Below, piece after piece: positions 50,365 through 59,178 of a DNA stretch of 64,000 nucleotides (positions are counted from its first letter, which is position 1; each line of letters starts with the position of its first letter). This DNA comes from Clostridia bacterium (GTDB taxonomy: Bacteria > Bacillota > Clostridia > Lachnospirales > Lachnospiraceae), in assembly GCA_009929615.1 (NCBI GenBank), contig SAAB01000004.1, positions 47,903-111,902 on the forward strand, read 5' to 3'. The position numbers and the translations under genes are program-made. Below the pieces are notes generated by a model. That model was given only the letters and a program-made list of their open reading frames with translations. It made no database searches and was not told the origin of the DNA.

Positions 50365-50667
50365 CACTTAACCCCCTTAATCGCCAGCCAGCATCTCCGG
50401 GTTCTGCCCGACCCGTGGATTACTTAACACCCTTAATCGCCAGTCAGCCTCTCCGGGTTCTGCCCGTACCGTGGGTCACTTAACCCCCTTAATCGCCAGC
50501 CAGCCTCTCCGGTTTCTGCCCGTACAGTGGGTCACTTAACCCCCTTAATCGCCAGCCAGCATCTCCGGGTTCTGCCCGACCCGTGGGTTACTTAACCCCC
50601 TTAATCGCCAGTCAGTCTCTCCGGGTTCTGCCCGCCCCGTGGATTACTTAACCCCCTTAATCGCCAG
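50365..50667. repeat. six 56-bp tandem repeats upstream of parA
   Basis: Core CACTTAACCCCCTTAATCGC plus CAG begins at 50365, 50421, 50477, 50533, 50589 and 50645, a constant period of 56 bp. The rest of each unit reads about CCAGCATCTCCGGGTTCTGC followed by CCG(A/T)ACCGTGG. The exact spacing, tandem array and position directly before parA suggest iterons of an origin or a parS/incompatibility site. No rep gene is recognised nearby. Confidence 0.93.
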
Positions 50668-50766
50668 AAGAGAAAGATGATGTGTCATTGAACTGCATTT
50701 CGAGATCGCAAAATGAAGAAAAAACAAAATAGAATGTTAGCGTCTCAATCTTATTGCCGTTACAAT

Positions 50767-50820
50767 TATACGCATAGAGCGTCATTTTACGCATTATACG
50801 TAAAGTATACGCATATGCGT
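50767..50820 (+). promoter_or_regulatory. parA promoter-operator region
   Basis: TATACGCAT occurs at 50767 and 50807, a TTTACG/CGTAAA inverted repeat at 50786-50804, and the perfect 12-bp palindrome ACGCATATGCGT at 50809-50820, all within 80 nt before parA. P1-type ParA proteins repress their own operon through such palindromes. Confidence 0.65.
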
Positions 50821-50847
50821 TTAAATTCATAATTCAGGTTTGAGGGT

Positions 50848-52110
50848 ATGACGAGAATGAATCTAATAGATAAAATTGCCCTTGTCGGGCAACGCATGAA
50901 GTCCGAACAAATTTCATTGAAAGAATCGTTACTGGCTTCTTCCCGGGTATCTGTATCAGATGACAGTGTGGAGGGGGTAGATCGCCTTATCTATAACCAC
51001 TGCCTGAATAAAAAAAATCTCTCCGACTTCTTTGGAAAATCTCGAGTTACCTTCAATAAAATTCTCGCTGATCTCGAAGAAAAAAGGCTGGTGGGTCAAC
51101 CTATTTATCAGAACAAAAACCACCTTTATACCCGCTGGGATGTCCAGAATATTATGGATGCCCTGGGTTATCCGCGCTATAGAGATTACTACCAGAGCCG
51201 AACAATCATTGTTCAGAATCATAAAGGTGGGACAGGAAAAAGCACGACCTCAGTGGCTCTGGCTGTAGCAGCAGCACTTGATCTCCAGTTGAATGCCAGA
51301 GTTTTAGTAATTGAATGGGATCCGCAAGGCTCTATTGGTAGCGGTATGATTCAAAGCGTATCTGAAGACGACGTATTCCTGACTGCAATCGACGCAATCC
51401 TGGGCGTGTATGAAGAAGGTTCTGAATATAAAAAATACCTCGACATGGGTTACTCTGAGGCTGAAATCATTGAGAATATGCCGTTCTCAACCCATCTGCC
51501 AAATCTTGATGTAATTACTGCGTTCCCAACCGATGCGAGATTCAAAGATAAATACTGGCAGTGCAGTAAAGAAGAGCGCACTCAGTTGTTGCTACGATTC
51601 AAAGAAGTGATAATGCCAGTCCTGAAAGCTAAGTATGACCTTATTATCTTCGATACCCCTCCAGAAGACTCGCCAATTATCTGGGCCGCTGATGAGGCCG
51701 CTGACGGTATTCTTGTCGCAGTTTCTCCGCGAGAATACGACTATGCATCCACAACTGATTTTATGCTGACGATCAGTGAGCGATTCCGTCAGTCTCCCAA
51801 TAAAGGTGAAAATATTAAATGGTTTAAAGTACTGGCCGTTAACGTCGATGATAAAAGCCCATACGAAAAAATAGTCCTCGATAAGTTAATTCGAACCGTT
51901 CAAGACCTGTTTATGGCAACCAATATCAAAAACTCTGAAGCATTCAAAGCAGCTGCGTCACGGGGTAGGTCGGTTCTCGATATTAAGAAATCTGAAGAGT
52001 TATGTTCACCAAAGCAGCTGGATATTGCCGAAGAATCCGTAATGTCCGTATATCAACAGTTTATTAATGAGATAAAGAGTTTTTCAGCGAAGGAAGGAGT
52101 TAACGCATGA
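50848..52110 (+). CDS. parA: ParA partition ATPase (P1/F SopA type)
   Basis: Type Ia ParA: a long N-terminal DNA-binding region (first about 120 residues, with FFGKSRVTFNKILADLE as helix-turn-helix) precedes the deviant Walker ATPase. Motifs: NHKGGTGKSTTSVALA (A box), VIEWDPQGSIG (A') and LIIFDTPPE (B). At 420 aa the size fits P1 ParA and F SopA. It acts with ParB to position plasmid copies on the nucleoid and represses the operon. Ribosome site TGAGGG. Overlaps parB by 4 nt. Confidence 0.96.
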   Translation: MTRMNLIDKIALVGQRMKSEQISLKESLLASSRVSVSDDSVEGVDRLIYNHCLNKKNLSDFFGKSRVTFNKILADLEEKRLVGQPIYQNKNHLYTRWDVQNIMDALGYPRYRDYYQSRTIIVQNHKGGTGKSTTSVALAVAAALDLQLNARVLVIEWDPQGSIGSGMIQSVSEDDVFLTAIDAILGVYEEGSEYKKYLDMGYSEAEIIENMPFSTHLPNLDVITAFPTDARFKDKYWQCSKEERTQLLLRFKEVIMPVLKAKYDLIIFDTPPEDSPIIWAADEAADGILVAVSPREYDYASTTDFMLTISERFRQSPNKGENIKWFKVLAVNVDDKSPYEKIVLDKLIRTVQDLFMATNIKNSEAFKAAASRGRSVLDIKKSEELCSPKQLDIAEESVMSVYQQFINEIKSFSAKEGVNA

Positions 52111-53111
52111 GTGATGAACAGCATATCGGAAACGATAAATCGCGTTATCTAAATACGCCAAAGCGAACCGATGTAGGCCACCGTTCCGGGTTAGCTAACC
52201 TTAAGAGTCCCCCTCGCATTAAGAAACTCTTTACCCTTCATAACGGGCGAAAACTTGAAGCTGAGCACGTCACTGTAGCAGCTGAAAATGTCGCTACTGA
52301 GACCGCCGTTCACCCAATGAACCCGCGAAATCAGGAAGCGCTTACCACAAACGCAGTACGAGATATCCTGCAACAAATTGAGTCAAGGGGTGTTGATACT
52401 GAAGGTGTTGCCGTTAAACGTGATGGCGTGTACCTGCTTATTGAAGGTAGCCGCAGACGTTTTTGCTGTATTGCGGCTCAAAAAGATCTGCCTTTATGGG
52501 TGCTACCAGATGATCTATCAGCTGAGGACATCAAGGCGATTATTACCGCTGCACAAACATCACGCCGATTCTCATACCGAGAGGTTGGGCTTCAGTATCT
52601 GGAACTAATGCAGGAAAAAGGATTCACCAAAAATGAAGAGCTTGCCCTCTTTCTTGGCATAAGCCATGTGTCAGTCTTTAAACGTATTCAGGCGGCGCGT
52701 ATTGACGGTTCGTTGATAGCTCTGTTCCCGGATTATGAAGGTATACCAAACTCCTTCTACAGCCGGTTGTCCAAACTTCAGAAATACGTAGAGAGCAACC
52801 TTTTCATTCTTGCAGATGTAGTTGATAGGGTGAAAGAAGAAATTGCTAATCTGGACATCAGTGACATCCCGGAAGCGCAGAAAATTGTCATGGCGCAGAT
52901 CACAAAGGCGGTTGAATTACTCGATCAAAAGCCACCTGCAAAAAGTTGGGAAACCCGTGATCTGGCTAATTTTGCTAATAAGGACAAATACGCCCGTATC
53001 AGCAAAAATGCATCAGGCCGTAAAGTTCGCTTTGAATTTAACCGAATGAGTACCGAGCTCATGGCAGAAATTGAAGCATTTATTACGGATAAACTGAGTA
53101 GCGAAAAATAA
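52107..53111 (+). CDS. parB: ParB partition protein
   Basis: Centromere-binding partner of ParA. The N-terminal arginine-rich tip (YLNTPKRTDVGHRSG) would stimulate ParA; the central region has the ParB helix-turn-helix LALFLGISHVSVFKRIQAARI; the C-terminus (GRKVRFEFNRMSTELMAEIEAFI) is the SopB/P1 ParB-type dimerisation domain. 334 aa is normal. Translation coupled to parA; a terminator follows. Its parS could be the 56-bp array upstream of parA. Confidence 0.95.
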   Translation: MSDEQHIGNDKSRYLNTPKRTDVGHRSGLANLKSPPRIKKLFTLHNGRKLEAEHVTVAAENVATETAVHPMNPRNQEALTTNAVRDILQQIESRGVDTEGVAVKRDGVYLLIEGSRRRFCCIAAQKDLPLWVLPDDLSAEDIKAIITAAQTSRRFSYREVGLQYLELMQEKGFTKNEELALFLGISHVSVFKRIQAARIDGSLIALFPDYEGIPNSFYSRLSKLQKYVESNLFILADVVDRVKEEIANLDISDIPEAQKIVMAQITKAVELLDQKPPAKSWETRDLANFANKDKYARISKNASGRKVRFEFNRMSTELMAEIEAFITDKLSSEK

Positions 53112-53136
53112 CAATTCGCCATTGCTTGATTATCGA

Positions 53137-53165
53137 AACTGCACCTCCTGGTGCAGTTTTTTTTT
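53137..53165 (+). terminator. rho-independent terminator after parB
   Basis: AACTGCACC/GGTGCAGTT stem, TCCT loop, nine T residues; 25 nt after the parB stop. Confidence 0.93.
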
Positions 53166-53234
53166 GGCCGCAAACCTATTCGTCAGGAGGAGACACCGGT
53201 TGATAATAGGAAAAAAACAGCTCATGAGGTGGCT

Positions 53235-53636
53235 ATGCTTTCGGAAAAAATTGTAACCCTGTTTTCAAATGACGCATTAAAGCGTTTCACGATTCTTGAG
53301 GCTTACGCCGAGCTAAAACGTCAGGGTACTTTTAGCGTTTTCCTTTCGTTCATCGATCCTCGTACTGATTGTCTCGTAGAGGGTAACTTTCAATTCTACC
53401 CGAACCCCGTTAAGACCTACTCAAACATGGGAGTATGCTATCTCACTGAACATCTTGGGCTAACGTTAAAAATCCCAAGCTCTATGGAATGGTGGGCTAC
53501 ACATGAAAAGTCAACATTTCATAACCAAGACATCACCTATCTGAAGGAGGGTGAATACGTAAAGGCAACCATTAAACTGGAAATAGGCTCGCGGATCAGA
53601 GTTCCTAATGCGTTCGAAGTTGCCCCTTCCATGTGA
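53235..53636 (+). CDS. hypothetical protein, 133 aa, next to AAA+ ATPase
   Basis: Unknown strand-rich protein (FSVFLSFIDPRTDCLVEGNFQF ...). The frame extends upstream into the parB terminator, so the start must be later; ATG 53235 with GAGGTGG is best. It lies 40 nt before the AAA+ gene and may be its partner. Confidence 0.65.
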   Translation: MLSEKIVTLFSNDALKRFTILEAYAELKRQGTFSVFLSFIDPRTDCLVEGNFQFYPNPVKTYSNMGVCYLTEHLGLTLKIPSSMEWWATHEKSTFHNQDITYLKEGEYVKATIKLEIGSRIRVPNAFEVAPSM

Positions 53637-53676
53637 ACTTAAGGCATATCAAAGTAAATTACTGACGAGGACGGCT

Positions 53677-55308
53677 ATGGCACTCACGATAAAAACAGAA
53701 ACACTAAAAGCTACCACAAGCCCAACATTTGAGGCTTTACGTAATCGTTATAGCCACCGTAGTTCTGACGATGAGATTGCCGTCGATCCGCTATGTTTAT
53801 CTCGGGATGATCTGAATGAACTTTTACAGGCATGTCGTGGTGATGGAGAGTCAAAAAATCGACGAGCTCTTGAATCGATCATCACTGCACTGGAAGGTGA
53901 TTTCGATAAGCCTGTGAGCAGTTTTCCGGCATTCGGTCGTGTGTTACTACAGTATCTGAAGTCAAATCGAATTGATGGCTGGATATACCGACGCGGTCAT
54001 GACGGCAACCTGTACCCCGGTCTTGTTACAGCAATAAAAGAAGTAAAATCAGAAAAAAACTCTGACCGTCCCCCATCACTATTGTTACAAATCAGCTGGT
54101 ATGGGTTCGGCGAATATTCGCACTCCAAAAAGGTTTACGGAACCCAGCTTACCGCCCTGAATTTCGAGCCTAATGAGGTGGCGCGGCGCAGTGTCGCTAA
54201 GACACTGGCCGACCGTGATATCTACCATGAAACGCATGAGCTGAAACAAGAGTACCTGGAACAACTAACGCGGTTTAAGGAAGTGGTCGACGGGCAATTT
54301 GGCAATCAGTTTAAAGCAACCGGCAGGGCTGTCAGAATGGAATCGTATAGCTACAGCGACCGGAATCTGGAAATAGCAGGGCATAAACTGATACACGATT
54401 TGCCTGATAGTGAGTGCGATGCCTACGGTGCAGAAGTGGAGTCGCCTCTTTTTGAAGATGACCAGTTTGGCCTTTTACCCGAAATTCCTGTGCAGCGTTA
54501 TTTTGATCTCTCGCTGCAAGACTTTATCTGGATACATGCCAATAACGTAGAACCATACAAGTATGATAAAGAACTGCCAAAAAAGATGGTTTTGCCGGAA
54601 GACCACCGTGATTTACTCGATATACTGACCACGGATATCAGCGCTTTCACCAGCGATATTGTTGAAGGGAAAAGCGCGGGTAACATCATCATGTGCGTGG
54701 GCTCACCCGGACTTGGGAAGACATTAACTGCTGAAGTGTATGCAGAGGTCATTGAACGGCCCCTGTACTCAATTCATGCTGGCGCACTGGGAACCAACGC
54801 CGATGACATTGAGAAAAATCTGCGGACGATTCTGACCCGGGCTAAACGCTGGAACTGTGTCCTGCTTCTGGACGAAGCCGATGTGTTTGTCATGCAGCGT
54901 GGAGCATCACTGACTCAAAATGCCATCGTTGCGGAGTTCCTCCGTACACTGGAGTATTTCGATGGGTTGATGTTCATGACAAGCAACCGGGGTAGTGACA
55001 TCGATGAGGCTATCATACCAAGATGCGCTGCAATCATTCACTATGATGTGCCGGAGAAATCAGATGCCCAAAAGATCTGGAAGATTATGGGTGAGAACTT
55101 TGGCGTGAACATTCCTGATGAACTGGTCAGATCACTTGTAAACACTTACCCAGAACTTCCACCACGTGACATCAAGATGTTGCTACGGCTCACGTTGCGA
55201 ATGAGCGTGAAAGAGCAGGGGAGTGGTAGCATCCCGACACTGGATATTGTGCGGAAATGCGCGATGTTTCGTGGGATAGAACGAAAGGGAAAAGAAAAAG
55301 CCCTGTGA
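53677..55308 (+). CDS. AAA+ ATPase (ClpX/Spastin-like core), 543 aa
   Basis: Single AAA+ domain in the C-terminal half: Walker A VGSPGLGKTLTAE (about residues 345-357), Walker B VLLLDEADVF, sensor 1 MFMTSN, and an arginine finger region IIPRCA. The N-terminal 300 residues are a large unknown domain with aromatic strands (LLLQISWYGFGEYSH), probably recognising a substrate. The family remodels proteins or complexes in an ATP-dependent way. ACGAGGA precedes ATG 53677. Located beside parAB and an unknown partner gene. Confidence 0.86.
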   Translation: MALTIKTETLKATTSPTFEALRNRYSHRSSDDEIAVDPLCLSRDDLNELLQACRGDGESKNRRALESIITALEGDFDKPVSSFPAFGRVLLQYLKSNRIDGWIYRRGHDGNLYPGLVTAIKEVKSEKNSDRPPSLLLQISWYGFGEYSHSKKVYGTQLTALNFEPNEVARRSVAKTLADRDIYHETHELKQEYLEQLTRFKEVVDGQFGNQFKATGRAVRMESYSYSDRNLEIAGHKLIHDLPDSECDAYGAEVESPLFEDDQFGLLPEIPVQRYFDLSLQDFIWIHANNVEPYKYDKELPKKMVLPEDHRDLLDILTTDISAFTSDIVEGKSAGNIIMCVGSPGLGKTLTAEVYAEVIERPLYSIHAGALGTNADDIEKNLRTILTRAKRWNCVLLLDEADVFVMQRGASLTQNAIVAEFLRTLEYFDGLMFMTSNRGSDIDEAIIPRCAAIIHYDVPEKSDAQKIWKIMGENFGVNIPDELVRSLVNTYPELPPRDIKMLLRLTLRMSVKEQGSGSIPTLDIVRKCAMFRGIERKGKEKAL

Positions 55309-55445
55309 TAACGATGCCGGGTTCGCCCGGCATACAACCTGCTGGCCCAGCCCAAAGCAATCCGAGTTCTTCAGCAAAAGCAGCAGCGTGTCGGAAATAA
55401 CTGTGTTATAACAATTCAGGTGATCATGATGAGAAGTTGATAACA

Positions 55446-55670
55446 ATGTTTAAGCTAAGTCCCATAAGAAAAAAAACAAACAAGCTGCATAAACTCCTTA
55501 ATAACGGCTATCGTTTCGTAATCATGCATGAAGATGAAATTATTGAACCCTTCCGCTACGAAATAGAAGCCAGACGAAAACTATTCTTTGGCAGAAAACT
55601 CCTTTCTATTTCCGACCTCATCGACTCAATAAACGATAGTGTAAAAACCCAAGCAAAACGCGCCCCTTAA
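55446..55670 (+). CDS. hypothetical basic protein, 74 aa
   Basis: Small basic protein with an N-terminal Lys-rich helix (SPIRKKTNKLHKLL) and a C-terminal region (LSISDLIDSINDSVK). ATG 55446 is preferred; GAGAAG is the only ribosome-like site. No function recognised. Confidence 0.55.
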   Translation: MFKLSPIRKKTNKLHKLLNNGYRFVIMHEDEIIEPFRYEIEARRKLFFGRKLLSISDLIDSINDSVKTQAKRAP

Positions 55671-55673
55671 CTA

Positions 55674-55702
55674 TTCGTCACCTGAATAACTCCAGCTATG
55701 AT
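55674..55702 (+). promoter_or_regulatory. TTCGTC-family promoter
   Basis: TTCGTC (55674) and TATGAT exactly 17 nt later (55697), the closest match to a consensus -10 in the family. TCACCT/AGGTGA arms lie on both sides of the start region. Start codon of the 57-aa gene at 55735. Confidence 0.7.
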
Positions 55703-55734
55703 AAACATTATTATCAAGCTTAAAGGTGATACTT

Positions 55735-55908
55735 ATGAAACCGTTTGGGATTTTCTATTCAGTAGAAGGCTGCACTTGTTCACTGTGCCGCTCGCGTGGC
55801 TATCGTAAAAACAATGCATACGATAGATCTCTTCGTGTAAGCAAACACCGCGCCCGTCAGCAGGCCAAGCGTGAAATCCGCTCCGCCGTATTCAGCATCG
55901 ACAATTAA
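55735..55908 (+). CDS. hypothetical small protein, 57 aa
   Basis: Short basic protein with CTCSLC near the N-terminus and an Arg/Lys-rich helix (SKHRARQQAKREIRSA), suggestive of nucleic-acid binding. ATG 55735 lies 7 nt after AAAGGTG, just behind a strong family promoter. Confidence 0.62.
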   Translation: MKPFGIFYSVEGCTCSLCRSRGYRKNNAYDRSLRVSKHRARQQAKREIRSAVFSIDN

Positions 55909-55949
55909 GAAAGGTTGATGATAAATAAGAAGAATAACGAGGATAACAA

Positions 55950-56267
55950 ATGACTGATGAAAACCAAATAAAGGTGCTGTTTTGCATTCTGCGTCGTCGA
56001 TTCGTGGATTATGTCCCTGAGTTTGAAAACTGTGTAGAAGAACGGGAAGTCATCAATGAAACGCCGAAGGGTTACCGTATGTCCGTCTCCTACGGCACAT
56101 CAGTTTACCTGCACGCGGATTATGAGTTTTTCGAATCACGTCAGGCAGCGTATCAATGGTGCGCCCGCCGTGTGACCGCTAGCATTGAGAAGATGAAACA
56201 AAAAATGCAGGCGGCAGAAGCAACAAAAATAAAACTGATAGAAGCATCCGGGAACTGTGGCGAATAA
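55950..56267 (+). CDS. hypothetical protein, 105 aa
   Basis: Unknown protein: strand-rich first half with several aromatic residues (SYGTSVYLHADYEFFES) and a C-terminal Lys-rich helix. CGAGGA precedes the ATG. Adjacent to the protease-like gene (1-nt gap), so they are likely coupled. Confidence 0.68.
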   Translation: MTDENQIKVLFCILRRRFVDYVPEFENCVEEREVINETPKGYRMSVSYGTSVYLHADYEFFESRQAAYQWCARRVTASIEKMKQKMQAAEATKIKLIEASGNCGE

Positions 56268-56268
56268 G

Positions 56269-57018
56269 ATGACACCACGTCAAATTATCCTCTCACATAT
56301 TACAGCTGAGAAAGCACTCCCACGAGGAACGCTGATCTGGTTATTCTACGAGAATGCCGATGATTTAATCAGCCTGAATGAAGTGGGCGATAATCTTGAA
56401 AGGTGGCATCAACGAGTTGGGTCGCCTGAAGAAATTCAGGTGATACTGGATATGCCTGATGACGATTCAGAAGTCTGGCTATTCAGCCCAACAAAATTAT
56501 TCTCCCCACGGGTAAAAACCCCCGTTCTGACAGCCAGAGATAGGGCAGTTGCTCGCTATGGCGTTTCTCGCGTTATGACGGCGGAGAAAGTTGTTTTTCT
56601 GTATTCAGGGTATCTTCTGCACCTCTATAGACAGGCATATGGTTTCACCGGCCCTGCGCCTGAAGTTCGGGTCAACTGGAGTGCCAAACATTCATGGGGC
56701 GGCAGGAGCTCAATCACTATTTCACCATCGTCCATTTATCCTGACAGTGATACACCGCGCTATCGCTACCATGAGTACGCACATATAGAGCAGCGTAAGG
56801 ACATCGGAGCATTTTATTCAATCAATCAACTGGATCATATCAAAGGCGTAGTGGCACATGAGCTTGCGCACTTTTGCCAGCGCCACACTGGAAAAGATAA
56901 TTTTAAATTTGGTTTTCCGGTACTCCCTGAAAAAGATTTCAGAACGGCTCATGGTGATGGGTGGCAGTTCTTGTATGCATTTTTCAGAACAGAATTAAAT
57001 AAAAGAATTCAGCGATAA
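56269..57018 (+). CDS. SprT-like metalloprotease, 249 aa
   Basis: The zinc motif HELAHFCQ (HExxH, about residues 205-212) is followed by RTAHGDGWQFLYAFFR, where the third ligand His and the Trp match the SprT/Spartan pattern. Known relatives digest proteins crosslinked to DNA. The N-terminal 190 residues are unlike SprT and include an SSITISPSSIYPD segment. ATG 56269 is assumed; a GTG 12 nt upstream overlaps the previous gene. Upstream of a membrane protein gene. Confidence 0.82.
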   Translation: MTPRQIILSHITAEKALPRGTLIWLFYENADDLISLNEVGDNLERWHQRVGSPEEIQVILDMPDDDSEVWLFSPTKLFSPRVKTPVLTARDRAVARYGVSRVMTAEKVVFLYSGYLLHLYRQAYGFTGPAPEVRVNWSAKHSWGGRSSITISPSSIYPDSDTPRYRYHEYAHIEQRKDIGAFYSINQLDHIKGVVAHELAHFCQRHTGKDNFKFGFPVLPEKDFRTAHGDGWQFLYAFFRTELNKRIQR

Positions 57019-57038
57019 CCCAAAAAAAGGCATAACCA

Positions 57039-57725
57039 ATGTACCTTCTTTCCATTTTATTATTTACATTTGTTTATCTGTTATCCTTTAATTCTGTTAT
57101 AGAGGAAAATAGAGACCGCTATTCCATACAGACTTTTGCAATAGTGATGATCACGATATTCCTGATATCAATGCCAGTAACAACAACTTTTGTGTCGTTG
57201 ATGCTTGAAGAAAACCAGAGAGAGCATCGTGATTTGATTTCCTTCCTGCAAATCAATTCCGTTTGGTTCGCAGGAGCCGGGGGGCTGGTGGCTATCTTCT
57301 TGTCAGCCCTGACAATGGTTCGCCTGAAGCAAAAACGTATCCGTCACAAAACATCGAACCTTAACCTCATCGTTGTGGGCCTTTTCGCGGGCGTAGTCTC
57401 TTTTGCCAGCGCGTATAAGCATCTAGCTTTCTTCAGTGGGGATGATGCGGGAGTGTTTTTATATGAGGCTATACCAGCCATCGATGACATCGACTGTAAC
57501 GCGCCAATACTCCTGGTGAAATGGGAACCTGACTCAAAGAAGCCAACTGCATGGCGATGCCCTACGGGCGTTGCATTCAATATCAATAGTCCTACTCCAT
57601 TCCTACCTTGGGGTTCATATGAGGAAGGGGAGAGTTCAAAACTAAATGAAGTGATGACAATTTTGATGAAAAATGCGGTCAAAATCGAAAAACGTCGCCA
57701 TCTTGATGTCATCATTACGAGCTAA
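57039..57725 (+). CDS. polytopic membrane protein, 228 aa
   Basis: Four hydrophobic segments (about residues 2-20, 30-52, 73-94, 108-126) followed by an extracytoplasmic C-terminal domain with Cys (IDDIDCNAP, RCPTG). Plan resembles the product at 34848, hinting at a shared family. No ribosome site stronger than AAAGG. Terminator follows. Function unknown. Confidence 0.7.
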   Translation: MYLLSILLFTFVYLLSFNSVIEENRDRYSIQTFAIVMITIFLISMPVTTTFVSLMLEENQREHRDLISFLQINSVWFAGAGGLVAIFLSALTMVRLKQKRIRHKTSNLNLIVVGLFAGVVSFASAYKHLAFFSGDDAGVFLYEAIPAIDDIDCNAPILLVKWEPDSKKPTAWRCPTGVAFNINSPTPFLPWGSYEEGESSKLNEVMTILMKNAVKIEKRRHLDVIITS

Positions 57726-57726
57726 G

Positions 57727-57757
57727 GCCTTGTAATCACTGGATTACAGGGCTTTTT
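57727..57757 (+). terminator. rho-independent terminator
   Basis: GCCTTGTAATC/GATTACAGGGC hairpin (one mismatch), loop ACTG, six T residues. Confidence 0.9.
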
Positions 57758-57799
57758 TATGTACCCGAAAAAAAAGAGACATTTTGTCCCCAAATACGC

Positions 57800-57883
57800 T
57801 TCGTCACCTGTTTGGTGTGTGTTTAACTGGATTTACAGCAAGCAACGAACCTCGCGACACAATAACTAAAGCGGAGAAACACC
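57800..57883 (+). promoter_or_regulatory. TTCGTC-family element
   Basis: TTCGTC (57800), TTAACT 17 nt later (57823), ACGAA box (57848-57852) and GGTGT/ACACC arms, the second of which ends next to the ATG at 57884. Confidence 0.6.
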
Positions 57884-59059
57884 ATGAACACCGACGTTAA
57901 AGCTATCTTCGAACAAAGCCGTACCCTGGAAAATCTGGAAGGCGCTGCGGTACTGATGCGCAGCTTAGACAAAGCGCCATCATCACTCCGAGCACTGAGC
58001 GATTTCGTAACCAAAGCGCGTAAAAGCGGCAATACGGAACAGTTCGAAGAAGCCGATATCGGGCGTAACAACGTCTTTGCGGTGAGCCCGTACTGGTTGT
58101 TTGTGGAAGAGGGACTGAACCTCCGCGACGTAAATTATGACCGTGCGGTAATGTTCAAACACGCTTATCTGGAACGTCCTCAGTCAGTGCCTGTCATCCG
58201 CGTTAAACCAGTAGTAGTGGAAGGCGTAACCCGCCTGAAAATCATTGATGGCCACCACCGTTTTGCTGGCCTGATGATGGCGATTGCTGAGGGCGCGAGC
58301 TTCCAGAAAATCACCGTCGAGGAATTTGAAGGCGGCAAGGACGAAGAAGTCTACAACATGATCGAGAGCGCCAACTCCCTTCAGTTGAAGATGGTGGAAC
58401 GCGCTGAAGGCTTCAAGCGCCTGATTGGCTGGGGTCACACCATTGAGTCGATTGCTCAGCGTCTGGGTGTCTCTCTGGTCACCGTTCGCCGCAGTATCGT
58501 GCTGGCAAACGCTGACTTCAGCATCAAGATGCTGGTGAAAGAAGATAAGGTATCTGGTGACGTTGCCGTTGACGTTATTAACGAATGTCAGGGTACTGAC
58601 CGCGACCCGTATGAAGTCCTGATGGAATCCCTGAAAAAGGCAGAAGGAGCTGGGAAAACCCGCGTCACTGCCAAATTCGTGAGTTCCAAGAAAAAGACTG
58701 GCCTGAAACCGAAAGTTATCCGTAAAACCTTCGACAGCCTGTTGCCAACCCTGAGCCAGCTGCGCGACCAGATCCCGCCGCAGCCGGAAGGTGAGCATGA
58801 AAATCAGATCGAAATTACGGAAACCGTGCCGGAAGAAGTCGTCTTACGCCTGACTCCTGAAATGGCCCGTACTCTGATGGCTACCCTGGCTGAACTGGAA
58901 TCAGCAAAACAGGCAGAAGATGCTGAAGCTAATGGTGACAACGACGGTGATAGTGCTGAAAACAACGGCGGTGCTGACGATGCGACTGATGCCGATACCG
59001 ATGGCGCTAACCAGCAGAATGGTGAAACTGAAGAGACTCAGCTGCACCCGGTGTACTAA
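57884..59059 (+). CDS. ParB/Spo0J-domain protein with acidic tail, 391 aa
   Basis: A ParB-like N-terminal domain (IRVKPVVVEGVTRLKIIDGHHRFAGL, about residues 105-130; ESANSLQLKMVERAEGF) and a helix-turn-helix (SIAQRLGVSLVTVRRSI) are visible. The last 60 residues are an Asp/Asn/Gly/Glu tail of low complexity. It is not paired with a ParA, so it is unlikely to be a partition protein; similar lone ParB-like proteins on plasmids are annotated as nucleases or regulators. The start lies just after a family element. Confidence 0.86.
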   Translation: MNTDVKAIFEQSRTLENLEGAAVLMRSLDKAPSSLRALSDFVTKARKSGNTEQFEEADIGRNNVFAVSPYWLFVEEGLNLRDVNYDRAVMFKHAYLERPQSVPVIRVKPVVVEGVTRLKIIDGHHRFAGLMMAIAEGASFQKITVEEFEGGKDEEVYNMIESANSLQLKMVERAEGFKRLIGWGHTIESIAQRLGVSLVTVRRSIVLANADFSIKMLVKEDKVSGDVAVDVINECQGTDRDPYEVLMESLKKAEGAGKTRVTAKFVSSKKKTGLKPKVIRKTFDSLLPTLSQLRDQIPPQPEGEHENQIEITETVPEEVVLRLTPEMARTLMATLAELESAKQAEDAEANGDNDGDSAENNGGADDATDADTDGANQQNGETEETQLHPVY

Positions 59060-59178
59060 CCTCCCAGCAGGTCTTTAACAGACCTGCATAAAATTCCTTT
59101 TCATTCTGATGGGCCGGATAAACCGGCTCATATTTTTGCACATATAAATGGCCGCATTTTGCTGTCTTAAATTTTTCG

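Noticed and set aside
50365..50667. CRISPR array at 50.4 kb
   Set aside because: The intervals between the 23-bp cores are nearly identical to each other, so the whole 56-bp unit is repeated; spacers would differ.
53151..53234. Longer start for the 133-aa gene after parB
   Set aside because: The extended frame begins inside the parB terminator hairpin; GAGGTGG before ATG 53235 gives a better start.
58184..58798. Reverse-strand 204-aa frame opposite the ParB-domain gene
   Set aside because: The forward frame shows clear ParB and HTH motifs; the reverse frame has none.
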